Source: Thermoplasmata archaeon | GTDB lineage: Archaea; Thermoplasmatota; Thermoplasmata; Thermoplasmatales; B87-G9 | NCBI GenBank assembly: GCA_003649695.1 | Contig: QMSR01000006.1 | Coordinates: 1 to 18,588, forward strand | Length of the DNA: 18,588 nt | Reading direction: 5' to 3' | Part shown: positions 12,471 to 18,588 of the stretch, piece by piece | Layout of the letters: each line of letters opens with the position of its first letter | Numbering within the stretch: position 1 is the stretch's first letter | Made by a program: the position numbers and the translations under genes | The notes under the pieces: model-generated | Seen by the model: the letters and a program-made list of their open reading frames with translations, nothing else | Database searches by the model: none | Told to the model about the DNA's origin: nothing

Positions 12471-14045
12471 ATGAGGTATCTCCTCTTCGCATTGGTGTTT
12501 TTTGCCCTACTCCCGGTGGCCAGCGCCTCAGGTAGCGGGGTCACCGTCATTGTGGACTTCGGGAATGGGGTGGTGCTCCAGGGGCAGGTTCAATGGCACG
12601 AAAACATCAGCGCATTCGAGGCAACCTACGCCTTCGTCAACGAAACCGGCCTCGAGTTCTCCTACTCCGTCTCCGAGTACGGGGTTATGGTGAACTCCAT
12701 AGGGGGGTTCGGGGCCTCGTGGCCGGGACCCTGGTGGCACCTCTTCACGCTGGAGAACGGTTCCTGGGAGGCCAGCCCGGTCTCCTGTGACCAGCTCGTG
12801 TTGGAGGAGGGCGACACCGTCGCATGGGCCTTCTACCAGGACCCGGAGGGCTGGCCCAACATCTCCCAGCCGTCCATCCTGCCCCCCTGGGGACCGACCT
12901 GGTTCTCCGCCCCTACCCCGGGTGAGGGGGAGGCCCCGGACCTCTCCGCCCCCGCCTGGAGCGTGCACGTCGCGGATTGGGGTGTTCAGACCACTGCCGC
13001 GGTGGTGGAGGGCAGGGTCGTGGTGAACTCCTGGGAGGGGGCCTTGGTCCTCGACCCAGAAACCGGAGAGGTCCTGGCCAGGGTCCAGGGCACCTACGGC
13101 CTCTCCCAGCCCACGGGCTACGGGCAGTACTTCCTCCTGGGGACCGGTAATGGCGTGGCCCTCTACAGGCTCGACGGTACCAAGGTCTGGGAGACGGACA
13201 CGCTCGGGGTACTCGCCGGGGGGGCCCTCCCATACTACGGCGTTTTCTACTTCGGGACCGCCAACCTCTCCGGTGGGCCCGCGGCCCTCTACGCGGTGTG
13301 GGCCAACGGGACGGTCATGTGGTCGGTGGAGTTAGATGAAAGCTCCTACTTCTCCGCCCCCGCGGCCATGGGAGACCTCATCGTCTTCCCCCTAGCCGGC
13401 GTCTACGACCCCGGGAACTTCTCCTTCTCCAACGGAGGTGTATTGCTCGTCAACCGGAGCACGGGGGAGGTCGTGGCCAGCTTCAGCGGGTTCAGCGTCT
13501 CATGCGTGCCCCTGGTGGAGGACAACGCGATCTACGTGACCTCCAGGGAGGGGTTCCTGCACAAGCTCGTCTACGAGAACGGCTCCCTGGAGGAGGAGTG
13601 GAGGGTGATGATCCGCTTCTCCACCTCCTCCCCGATCTCCACGAACTACGGGATCCTCGTCGGCTGGGGTAGCTTCCAGACGGGCAAGGGTGGGCTGGTC
13701 CTGGTCACGAGGGACGGCATGGTCAGGTGGAGGGCCGGACTCGGCGCGGTCCAGTCCAAGCCCCTCCTCCTCTCGAACAACACCGTCATCGCGAGCACCA
13801 ACACCCCAACCGGCAGGGTGTACGTCCTCGCCTTCACCGAAGACGACTACGAGGTCATGCAGCAGGTGGACCTGGGAAACTACGTCCTCTCATCGCCCAG
13901 CTACAGCAATGGATGGGTCTTCCTGGGCTGCGACGACGGTAACCTCTACGCCTTCGCCCCCGGGCCCAGCGTCCCCGAGTTCGGCACGGTATCCCTCATG
14001 GCGGTGGTGATGGTCCTGGCGGTCCTGAGATGGAGGCGGCGCTGA
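12471..14045 (+). CDS. Surface protein: DUF4430 domain + PQQ-like beta-propeller + VPEFG C-terminal anchor
   Basis: A 524-aa exported protein. Signal peptide 1-20 (ends VASAS). Residues about 23-122 resemble DUF4430, the transcobalamin/intrinsic-factor C-terminal-like domain: VTVIVDFGNG at the start, VNSIGGF, WWHLF and LVLEEGDTVAWAFY at the end. A Pro/Gly-rich linker follows. About 160-495 form a PQQ/quinoprotein-type propeller with repeats such as GALVLDPETGEVLARV, LYAVWANGTVMWSVEL, GVLLVNRSTGEVVASF and GNLYAFAPG. The C-terminus is VPEFG (501-505), a hydrophobic span and RWRRR, a tripartite sorting/anchor signal like archaeal PEF/PEFG-CTERM tails. It is probably a cell-surface ligand-binding protein feeding the ECF transporter encoded downstream. 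First gene of the operon; it overlaps the next gene by 16 nt. Confidence 0.85.
   Translation: MRYLLFALVFFALLPVASASGSGVTVIVDFGNGVVLQGQVQWHENISAFEATYAFVNETGLEFSYSVSEYGVMVNSIGGFGASWPGPWWHLFTLENGSWEASPVSCDQLVLEEGDTVAWAFYQDPEGWPNISQPSILPPWGPTWFSAPTPGEGEAPDLSAPAWSVHVADWGVQTTAAVVEGRVVVNSWEGALVLDPETGEVLARVQGTYGLSQPTGYGQYFLLGTGNGVALYRLDGTKVWETDTLGVLAGGALPYYGVFYFGTANLSGGPAALYAVWANGTVMWSVELDESSYFSAPAAMGDLIVFPLAGVYDPGNFSFSNGGVLLVNRSTGEVVASFSGFSVSCVPLVEDNAIYVTSREGFLHKLVYENGSLEEEWRVMIRFSTSSPISTNYGILVGWGSFQTGKGGLVLVTRDGMVRWRAGLGAVQSKPLLLSNNTVIASTNTPTGRVYVLAFTEDDYEVMQQVDLGNYVLSSPSYSNGWVFLGCDDGNLYAFAPGPSVPEFGTVSLMAVVMVLAVLRWRRR
13971..14042 (+). other. C-terminal PEFG-type sorting/anchor segment
   Basis: Encodes residues 501-524 of the propeller protein: VPEFG motif, about 14 hydrophobic residues, then the basic tail RWRRR. 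This layout matches archaeosortase-type C-terminal signals, although a plain transmembrane anchor is possible. No archaeosortase gene is in the window. Confidence 0.55.
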
Positions 14046-14500
14046 GGAGGTACCTGCCGGCAGCAATCCTCGCGGCCCTCGTGGTCCTGGCCCTGGTGTT
14101 CAGCTCGCACCCCAGCGGACCGGGCTGCGGCGGGCCGACGGTCACGTTCGTCATCGACTTCGACGGGGGGAATCCGAGGATCCCCGAGGTGCGGGAGGTG
14201 GGCTGCGTCAAGCTCCGGATAAACGGGACCACGTGGACCTTCACCGGGGTGCCCGTGGGGAACGGAACCACTGTCTACGACGCCCTGGTCAACCTCTCCA
14301 GCTGGTTCGGCTTCGAGCTCAAGGTGAGGTGGTACTCCCTGGGACCCTTCATAGACGGCATCGCGGGGGTGAACAGCGATCCGGTCAGGGGCATGTACTG
14401 GATCTACTACGTAAACGGGCAGTACGCGCAGGTCGGAGCGGGGAGCTACGTCCTCAGAGGAGGGGAGCTGGTCCTCTGGAGGTACGAGAAGGTGATGTGA
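14030..14500 (+). CDS. Membrane-anchored DUF4430 (transcobalamin-like) protein
   Basis: A 156-aa protein with one N-terminal membrane segment (about 8-25), followed by an extracellular DUF4430 domain. Diagnostic features are VTFVIDFDGG, GTTVYDALVNLSSWFGFELK (the TVxDAL element), IDGIAGVN, MYWIYYVNGQYAQVGAGSYVL (W.YYVNG, about 123-142) and a final GGELVLWRYE. Cys33 and Cys59 could form a disulfide. DUF4430 is related to the B12-binding beta domain of transcobalamin and intrinsic factor. The ATG at 14030 lies inside the preceding gene, and the stop overlaps the EcfT start (TGATG), so all are coupled. It is likely a substrate-capture partner of the ECF importer. Not a lipobox: no Cys directly after the hydrophobic segment. 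Confidence 0.87.
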   Translation: MEAALRRYLPAAILAALVVLALVFSSHPSGPGCGGPTVTFVIDFDGGNPRIPEVREVGCVKLRINGTTWTFTGVPVGNGTTVYDALVNLSSWFGFELKVRWYSLGPFIDGIAGVNSDPVRGMYWIYYVNGQYAQVGAGSYVLRGGELVLWRYEKVM

Positions 14501-15246
14501 TGCTCTCCCGCAGGTCCCTCCTCGCGAGGATCCTCGTCCTCGGACCCTTCATGATCGCCTCCTTGCTCCTCTCTGACCCCTTCCAGCTCTCGCTCCTCCT
14601 AATCTTCCTGATGGCCTCCCTAGCCCTGGGCGGGCTGTGGGCGGCGACGAGGATCCTCAGGTTCGCGGTCCCCATGGCCCTGGTGATAGCGGTCATGAAC
14701 CTCATCCTCGTCCGGACCGGCCCCAGGGTCGACGGCCTCCCCATCACCGAGGGAGGCCTCCTCTTCGGCACCTCCATGGCCCTGAGGTCCCTGGTGGTGA
14801 TCCTCTCCTCGGTGGCGGCCTTCTCCGGGCTCGGGGCCAGGGAGGTCGCGGCCTCCATGCCGGGGATCCTCTTCCGCACCTCCTTCCTGGTGTTCCTGTC
14901 CTCGAGGCTGCTTCCGGTCTTCGCCAGGGACGCCCAGGACCTAGTCCAGGCAGCGGAGATCCGCGGGGCCCCCGTAGGCCGCGGACCCTGGAGGAAGAGG
15001 ATTACATCGGCCGCGAGGCTGGTACTCCCGCTGGCGGTGCTCTCCCTGGACAGGAGCATGGTCATAGGGGAGGCCATGGAGGCCAGGGGATTCGGCCTCA
15101 GTAGATGGAGGCGGCCCATGGGGGTCGACTTCGCCCCCCACGCCCTGCTTGCTGCGATCTCGATCCTCGCCTGGCTCCTATCCCCCTGGGATTCCATCAG
15201 GATAGTCCTCTTCTCGGTTCCCCTGCTGGTAGGTGCTGCCCTATGA
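14500..15246 (+). CDS. ecfT: ECF transporter T component (EcfT/CbiQ family)
   Basis: A 248-aa membrane protein with about five to six hydrophobic segments. It joins the S component to the ATPases in group II-type energy-coupling factor importers. Both coupling-helix ARG-type motifs are present: AAEIRGAP (151-158) and AMEARGFG (192-199). The ATG at 14500 overlaps the preceding TGA by one base. The frame is open further upstream, but that part is out of frame with the DUF4430 gene and has no membrane character. The stop forms an ATGA overlap with the ATPase gene. Confidence 0.9.
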   Translation: MLSRRSLLARILVLGPFMIASLLLSDPFQLSLLLIFLMASLALGGLWAATRILRFAVPMALVIAVMNLILVRTGPRVDGLPITEGGLLFGTSMALRSLVVILSSVAAFSGLGAREVAASMPGILFRTSFLVFLSSRLLPVFARDAQDLVQAAEIRGAPVGRGPWRKRITSAARLVLPLAVLSLDRSMVIGEAMEARGFGLSRWRRPMGVDFAPHALLAAISILAWLLSPWDSIRIVLFSVPLLVGAAL

Positions 15247-16577
15247 TCTCCTTCCGCTCCTACCGCTACCGCTACCCCAGCGGCAGGGGGATAGAGGTCG
15301 GGGACCTGGACCTGGGCCCGGGAGTTACGCTGGTCTTGGGCCCCTCCGCCTCGGGGAAGAGCACGTTCCTGAAGTCCGTCATGGGCCTCGTCCCCCACTT
15401 CTACGGGGGGGAGGTCTCGGGCTCCGTCGACGTCCTGGGCCTGGACCCCATAGCGCTGGGCCCGCGCAGGATGTCCCGCAGGGTCGGGCTCCTGTTCCAG
15501 GACTTCGAGTTCCAGCTCCTGATGGACAGGGTCCTCGAGGACGTCATGCTGGGCCCCCTGAACCACGGCGCATCCTGGTCCGAGGCCGAGGCCCTTGCCG
15601 AGGAGGCCCTGGAGAGGCTGGGGATAGGGCACCTCGCGGGGAGGCTGACCTGGACCCTCTCGGGCGGCGAGGCGCAGCTCGCGGCCCTGGCGGGGATCCT
15701 CGCCACGGGTCCCGACGTGGTGCTCCTGGACGAGCCCCTGTCCCAGCTCGACCCCTGGAACCGGGGGAGGATCCTCGACCTGATCCCGGAGATGGGGGAC
15801 TTCGTCCTCGTGTCGGAACACAGACACTTCTCGGAGCTGCGACCCGACAGGATCCTGGTGGCGAGGGAGGGGAGGATCCTCCCCGGGGCGAGGCCGAGGG
15901 AAGAGCCCCTCCCCTCCCGGGCAGGGGGGACCGCGGGGGAGACCGTGCTGGAGGCGGAGGACGTGCACTTCTCCTACGGGGACAGGGCGGTCCTGGAGGG
16001 GGCCTCCCTCGAGCTCCGCGAGGGGGAAATCCTCTTCATCACGGGACCCAACGGCTCCGGGAAGAGCACGCTGCTCAAGGTCCTGGTGGGGCTCCTGGAG
16101 CCCAGCTCGGGAACCGTGAGGATCCTCGGCAGGGACCCTAGGTCCATGGACCCCCTGGAGAGGGCGAGGCTCGTGGGCTTCGTCTTCCAGGGGGCCCCGA
16201 GGATGTTCATCGAGGACACCGTCGGCGGGGAGCTCTCCTTCACCTCCAGCTCCCTGGGCCTCCGGGTGAACGTCGAGGACTGGCTCAGGAGGGCTAGGAT
16301 CCGCGCCGACCCGGGGGCGAGCCCCAGGGACCTGAGCGTGGGGGAGCAGATAAGGCTCGCCATAGCCTCGGCCGTCGCCCACAATCCGAGGATCCTCGTC
16401 CTGGACGAGCCCTCCAGGGGGCAGGACTGGGGGGTGAAGGCGGAGCTCGTCCGGTTCCTGGACGAGCTCGCGGGCTCGGGCATGGGGATCCTCGTGGCCA
16501 CCCACGACCTGGACTTCGCCAGGGCCGCGGGGGACAGGATCCTCGTCCTGGAAGGGGGTGTGCTCCGTGAGGCTTAG
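15243..16577 (+). CDS. ecfA: Fused ECF transporter ATPase (EcfA-EcfA' in one chain)
   Basis: A 444-aa protein with two complete ABC ATPase domains. Domain 1: Walker A GPSASGKST (33-41), Q-loop FQD (85-87), signature LSGGE (139-143), Walker B VVLLDEP (159-165), switch His in SEHRH. Domain 2 (about 235-440): Walker A GPNGSGKST (268-276), FQG (315-317), a slightly divergent signature LSVGE (364-368), Walker B ILVLDEP (384-390), switch ATHD. It powers the EcfT/EcfS pair encoded on either side. The start is ATG 15243 (MISFRSYRYR), in an ATGA overlap with EcfT. An in-frame upstream ATG at 15105 lies deep inside EcfT and gives non-family sequence. Confidence 0.93.
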   Translation: MISFRSYRYRYPSGRGIEVGDLDLGPGVTLVLGPSASGKSTFLKSVMGLVPHFYGGEVSGSVDVLGLDPIALGPRRMSRRVGLLFQDFEFQLLMDRVLEDVMLGPLNHGASWSEAEALAEEALERLGIGHLAGRLTWTLSGGEAQLAALAGILATGPDVVLLDEPLSQLDPWNRGRILDLIPEMGDFVLVSEHRHFSELRPDRILVAREGRILPGARPREEPLPSRAGGTAGETVLEAEDVHFSYGDRAVLEGASLELREGEILFITGPNGSGKSTLLKVLVGLLEPSSGTVRILGRDPRSMDPLERARLVGFVFQGAPRMFIEDTVGGELSFTSSSLGLRVNVEDWLRRARIRADPGASPRDLSVGEQIRLAIASAVAHNPRILVLDEPSRGQDWGVKAELVRFLDELAGSGMGILVATHDLDFARAAGDRILVLEGGVLREA

Positions 16578-17223
16578 CCCCCTGGTGGCGCTCTCCGGGG
16601 CGGTGATGGCCCTGCTGGGGATCCTCACGGGCGAGATGCTGGCCCTCCTGTCCTACGCCTCGGCGACCCTCCTGGCCCTCTCGGGGCTCCTGGCGCTCGA
16701 GGAGAGGAGGATCAGCTCCAGGGAGCTCGCCCTGCTGGCCGCCCTCTCCACCCTCTCCGCCGCCTCGAGGATACCCTTCGCCGCCCTCCCCTCCGTCCAG
16801 CCCTGCACCTTCATCATCGAGGTCTCGGGCGCGACCCTCGGCCCGGCCATGGGGTTCTTCGTGGGGATCCTCACCCCCCTCATCTCGAACCTGGCACTGG
16901 GCATGGGCCCCTGGCTCCCCTGGCAGATGATGGCCTGGGGCCTCCTGGGCTGGCTGGCCGGGATCCTCTTCAGGGGGTGGAGCAGGTCCCTCCCAGCCTT
17001 CGGCCTCCTCTCCGGCTACCTCTACGGGGCAATCACGAACCTCTCCATGCTGTTCCTCTACTACCCGGCGACGCTGCACTCCCTCGCCCTCCTGGAGCTC
17101 TACTCCCTCCCCTTCGACACGGCGCACGCCGTCGGGAACCTGCTGTTCTTCGCTGCCCTGGGCCCGAGGTTCTCCAGGGCCCTGCTCAGGTACAAAGCGA
17201 GATCCGAGTTCAGGGGTCTTTGA
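16567..17223 (+). CDS. ECF transporter S component, possibly cobalamin/corrinoid-specific
   Basis: A 218-aa membrane protein with about six hydrophobic segments and the pattern of ECF substrate-binding subunits: VQPCTFIIEVSGATLGPAMG (about 76-95), then LGMGPWLPWQMMAWGLLGWLAG (about 109-130), and a late HAVGNLLFF. The QP-x-TFI and GPWxPWQM signature is one I associate with S components found next to DUF4430 proteins. Substrate is inferred, not shown. The start is GTG 16567 (11 nt inside the ATPase gene), with GGAAGGGGG upstream; GTG 16558 is an in-frame alternative adding three residues but leaving no room for that signal. The last 14 nt overlap the convergent HAD gene. Confidence 0.85.
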   Translation: MRLSPLVALSGAVMALLGILTGEMLALLSYASATLLALSGLLALEERRISSRELALLAALSTLSAASRIPFAALPSVQPCTFIIEVSGATLGPAMGFFVGILTPLISNLALGMGPWLPWQMMAWGLLGWLAGILFRGWSRSLPAFGLLSGYLYGAITNLSMLFLYYPATLHSLALLELYSLPFDTAHAVGNLLFFAALGPRFSRALLRYKARSEFRGL

Positions 17224-17896
17224 GGATCCTCTCCAGGAGGGGCGGCAGCTGGGCGATGCTATCTATGACCCACTGGGCCCCCCGCCTCCGGAGCTCCTCC
17301 TCCGGCATGAGGCCCGTGAGGACGGCGATCGCCCTCATTCCCATCCTGCGTGCGAGCTCCATGTCCGGGAGGTAGTCGGCGACCATGATGACCTCCTCCG
17401 GCCTCAGCTTCTCTCTCTCCAGGATCCTCCTCATCATGCCAACCTTCGCGTACCCCCGGACCCAGGGATCCTCGCGGGCGGTGTAGAAGGAGTCCACGTA
17501 CTTGGCGAGGCCGAACCTCTCCATCTCCCTTCTGAGGGACTCCACCGGGGTCCTCCTCCCGGTGGCGACGATCACCCTGAGCCCCAGCTCCTTGGCCCTC
17601 CGGAGGGCCTCCTCGGCCCCCTCTATGGGCCTGTCCTCCCTGCACTCGATGTCATAGTCCTCAAGAAAGATCTTCCAAAAATCGTCCCTGTCCACCCTTC
17701 CTTCGAACACAGTACTCAGGGAGTCCCTGGAGTATAGTTCCAGAAACTTCTCCCAGGAGACGGGATCCAGGCCGAATTTGTTTAGGGTTGCGTTGAAAAC
17801 TTTGTAGAAGCGCTTTAAAGTGTATAGTAAGGTTTGATCTACGTCGAAGATCACGGCCCTCGGGGGGGCACCCCCCTCATTTCCAGTGGAGCTCAT
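17210..17896 (-). CDS. HAD-superfamily hydrolase (phosphatase)
   Basis: A 228-aa HAD phosphatase with an alpha-helical cap of the phosphoglycolate-phosphatase type. Motif I is FDVDQT (D18, D20), motif II ATGR (T112), motif III Lys about K151 and motif IV MVADYLPDMELA (D174, D178), with ADYLPD in place of the usual GDxxxD. Gln instead of Gly follows DVD. Substrate unknown. The ATG at 17894-17896 is in an ATGA overlap with the gcvT stop, so the two are coupled. An in-frame GTG at residue 15 would give the more typical start just before IFDVD. The first codons hold a G7-CA-C6 tract. The first third of the gene is more AT-rich than the rest. Confidence 0.85.
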   Translation of the reverse strand: MSSTGNEGGAPPRAVIFDVDQTLLYTLKRFYKVFNATLNKFGLDPVSWEKFLELYSRDSLSTVFEGRVDRDDFWKIFLEDYDIECREDRPIEGAEEALRRAKELGLRVIVATGRRTPVESLRREMERFGLAKYVDSFYTAREDPWVRGYAKVGMMRRILEREKLRPEEVIMVADYLPDMELARRMGMRAIAVLTGLMPEEELRRRGAQWVIDSIAQLPPLLERILKDP

Positions 17897-18588
17897 TTCG
17901 AGGATCCCGGTGTTACGAGTGGCGGTCTCTGCATCTTGGCGCTCATGAACCTGCTTCTGACCTTGATCTTCACTTCCTCCAGATTCTTGTACTTCCTGGG
18001 AACGAACCCGAGTCCGATGCCCGTGCCCAGAATTGGTGAGAAAGAGCCCGAAGTCAACACGGAGATCTTCTCATCATCGTAATAGACCTCATAGCCGTGT
18101 CTGAGAATCCCCCTTTCAAGCAATATGAAACCCCGCCAAAAATCGTACTGCTTTTCCTGCTTTATCCTCTGAAGTTCTTCTTTGCCTATGAAGTCGTGAT
18201 TGAATTGTACGATCCAGCCGTATCCTAGGTCAAAGGGTGTCCTGTCCTCATGGAAATCCTGTCCCGATAATGGATAACCCATCTCCATCCTGAGGGTGTC
18301 CCTTGCGCCAAGACCACAGGGCTTAACTCCCAGATCCTTCCCCTCCTTTAGGAGAGTTCTCCAGATGTCTATAACATCCTTATGTGATACAATTATTTCG
18401 AAGCCGTCTTCACCCGTATAGCCCGTGCGAGCAACGAACATCTTACCTTCCGGCGATATCTCACTTTCAGTTAATTTTTCTTTATACTCTAGAAAATCGC
18501 AAAAGAATTTGCCTAGAGTAGATGGATCATCTTTGAGGATCCTTGTCATGAGCTCCTCGGCCTTCGGACCCTGAATTGCAATTGATGC
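17893..18588 (-). CDS. gcvT: Glycine cleavage system T protein (aminomethyltransferase), C-terminal part
   Basis: 232 codons of GcvT, which transfers the methylene unit from the lipoyl-bound aminomethyl group of H protein to tetrahydrofolate (or tetrahydropterin), releasing ammonia. The N-terminus lies beyond the right edge. Visible family features are IAIQGPKAEEL at the window edge, ARTGYTGEDGFEI, GLGARDTLRMEMGYPLSGQD, FIGKEEL and the C-terminal barrel with LTSGSFSPILGTGIGLGFV. The coding sequence is intact to its TGA. It is markedly more AT-rich, using AAA, GAA, ATT and AGA far more than the other genes here, which suggests recent acquisition from a lower-GC archaeon or a compositional boundary. 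No other glycine cleavage gene is in view. Confidence 0.93.
   Translation of the reverse strand, partial: ASIAIQGPKAEELMTRILKDDPSTLGKFFCDFLEYKEKLTESEISPEGKMFVARTGYTGEDGFEIIVSHKDVIDIWRTLLKEGKDLGVKPCGLGARDTLRMEMGYPLSGQDFHEDRTPFDLGYGWIVQFNHDFIGKEELQRIKQEKQYDFWRGFILLERGILRHGYEVYYDDEKISVLTSGSFSPILGTGIGLGFVPRKYKNLEEVKIKVRSRFMSAKMQRPPLVTPGSSK

Noticed and set aside
14454..16628. 724-codon minus-strand ORF opposite the ECF genes
   Set aside because: Antisense shadow of EcfT and EcfA frames in GC-rich sequence. Composition is Pro/Arg/His/Glu-rich without motifs, while the plus-strand frames carry complete ABC and EcfT motifs.
1..18588. CRISPR arrays, insertion sequences, attachment sites
   Set aside because: No direct-repeat/spacer pattern, transposase motif or tRNA-end duplication was seen when reading both strands.

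Overview
The window reads as a gene-dense, high-GC chromosomal segment of a probably thermophilic archaeon, most likely in the TACK/Thermoproteota part of the tree. This placement is inference from gene content: a Hef-type helicase, an NMD3 homologue, a CTP-type (DUF120) riboflavin kinase, an eMtaB/CDKAL1-type t6A methylthiotransferase, HTH_45 regulators, TATA promoters about 26 nt upstream of leaderless starts, and frequent TTG/GTG starts. A genus cannot be named from the sequence alone. No gene-free stretch exceeds about 100 bases. No CRISPR array, insertion sequence or rRNA was seen.

Layout. (1) 1-1172: the N-terminal part of a Hef/FANCM-type helicase on the minus strand, divergent from tRNA-Arg(CCU). 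The tRNA is followed 13 nt later by a DUF4350-like gene. (2) 1762-4063, minus: t6A methylthiotransferase and a COG2108-type radical SAM protein in an overlapping pair, divergent from a creatininase-family amidohydrolase (4115-4819). (3) 4816-6781, minus: an overlapping operon of IMPase-family phosphatase, NAD kinase and JAMM/MPN+ peptidase. It is divergent from PIN nuclease and riboflavin kinase (6835-7577), followed by a 55-aa ORF. (4) 7774-10516, minus: two secreted proteins, one with a propeller plus two Ig-like domains, the other with three tandem cysteine-paired OB-like repeats. (5) 10576-12375, minus: an overlapping set of NMD3, membrane protein and winged-helix regulator. (6) 12471-17223, plus: a five-gene transport locus. 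It holds a surface DUF4430/beta-propeller protein with a VPEFG tail, a membrane-anchored DUF4430 protein, EcfT, a fused EcfA-EcfA' double ATPase and an EcfS-like protein. (7) 17210-18588, minus: a HAD hydrolase and the C-terminal part of GcvT, the latter clearly more AT-rich than the rest.

The most interesting block is region 6. DUF4430 is related to the C-terminal domain of the vitamin B12 carriers transcobalamin and intrinsic factor, and the S component has a QP-x-TFI / GPWxPWQM pattern. I infer an archaeal ECF importer for cobalamin or a related corrinoid, with two extracellular capture proteins. The triple OB-like protein (9593-10516), with its His-rich loop and palindromic promoter beside a regulator gene, is the second candidate for undescribed biology. 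At the DNA level, three divergent pairs share one central TATA-like element with starts 52-54 nt apart, and all four convergent pairs overlap or abut at their stop codons.
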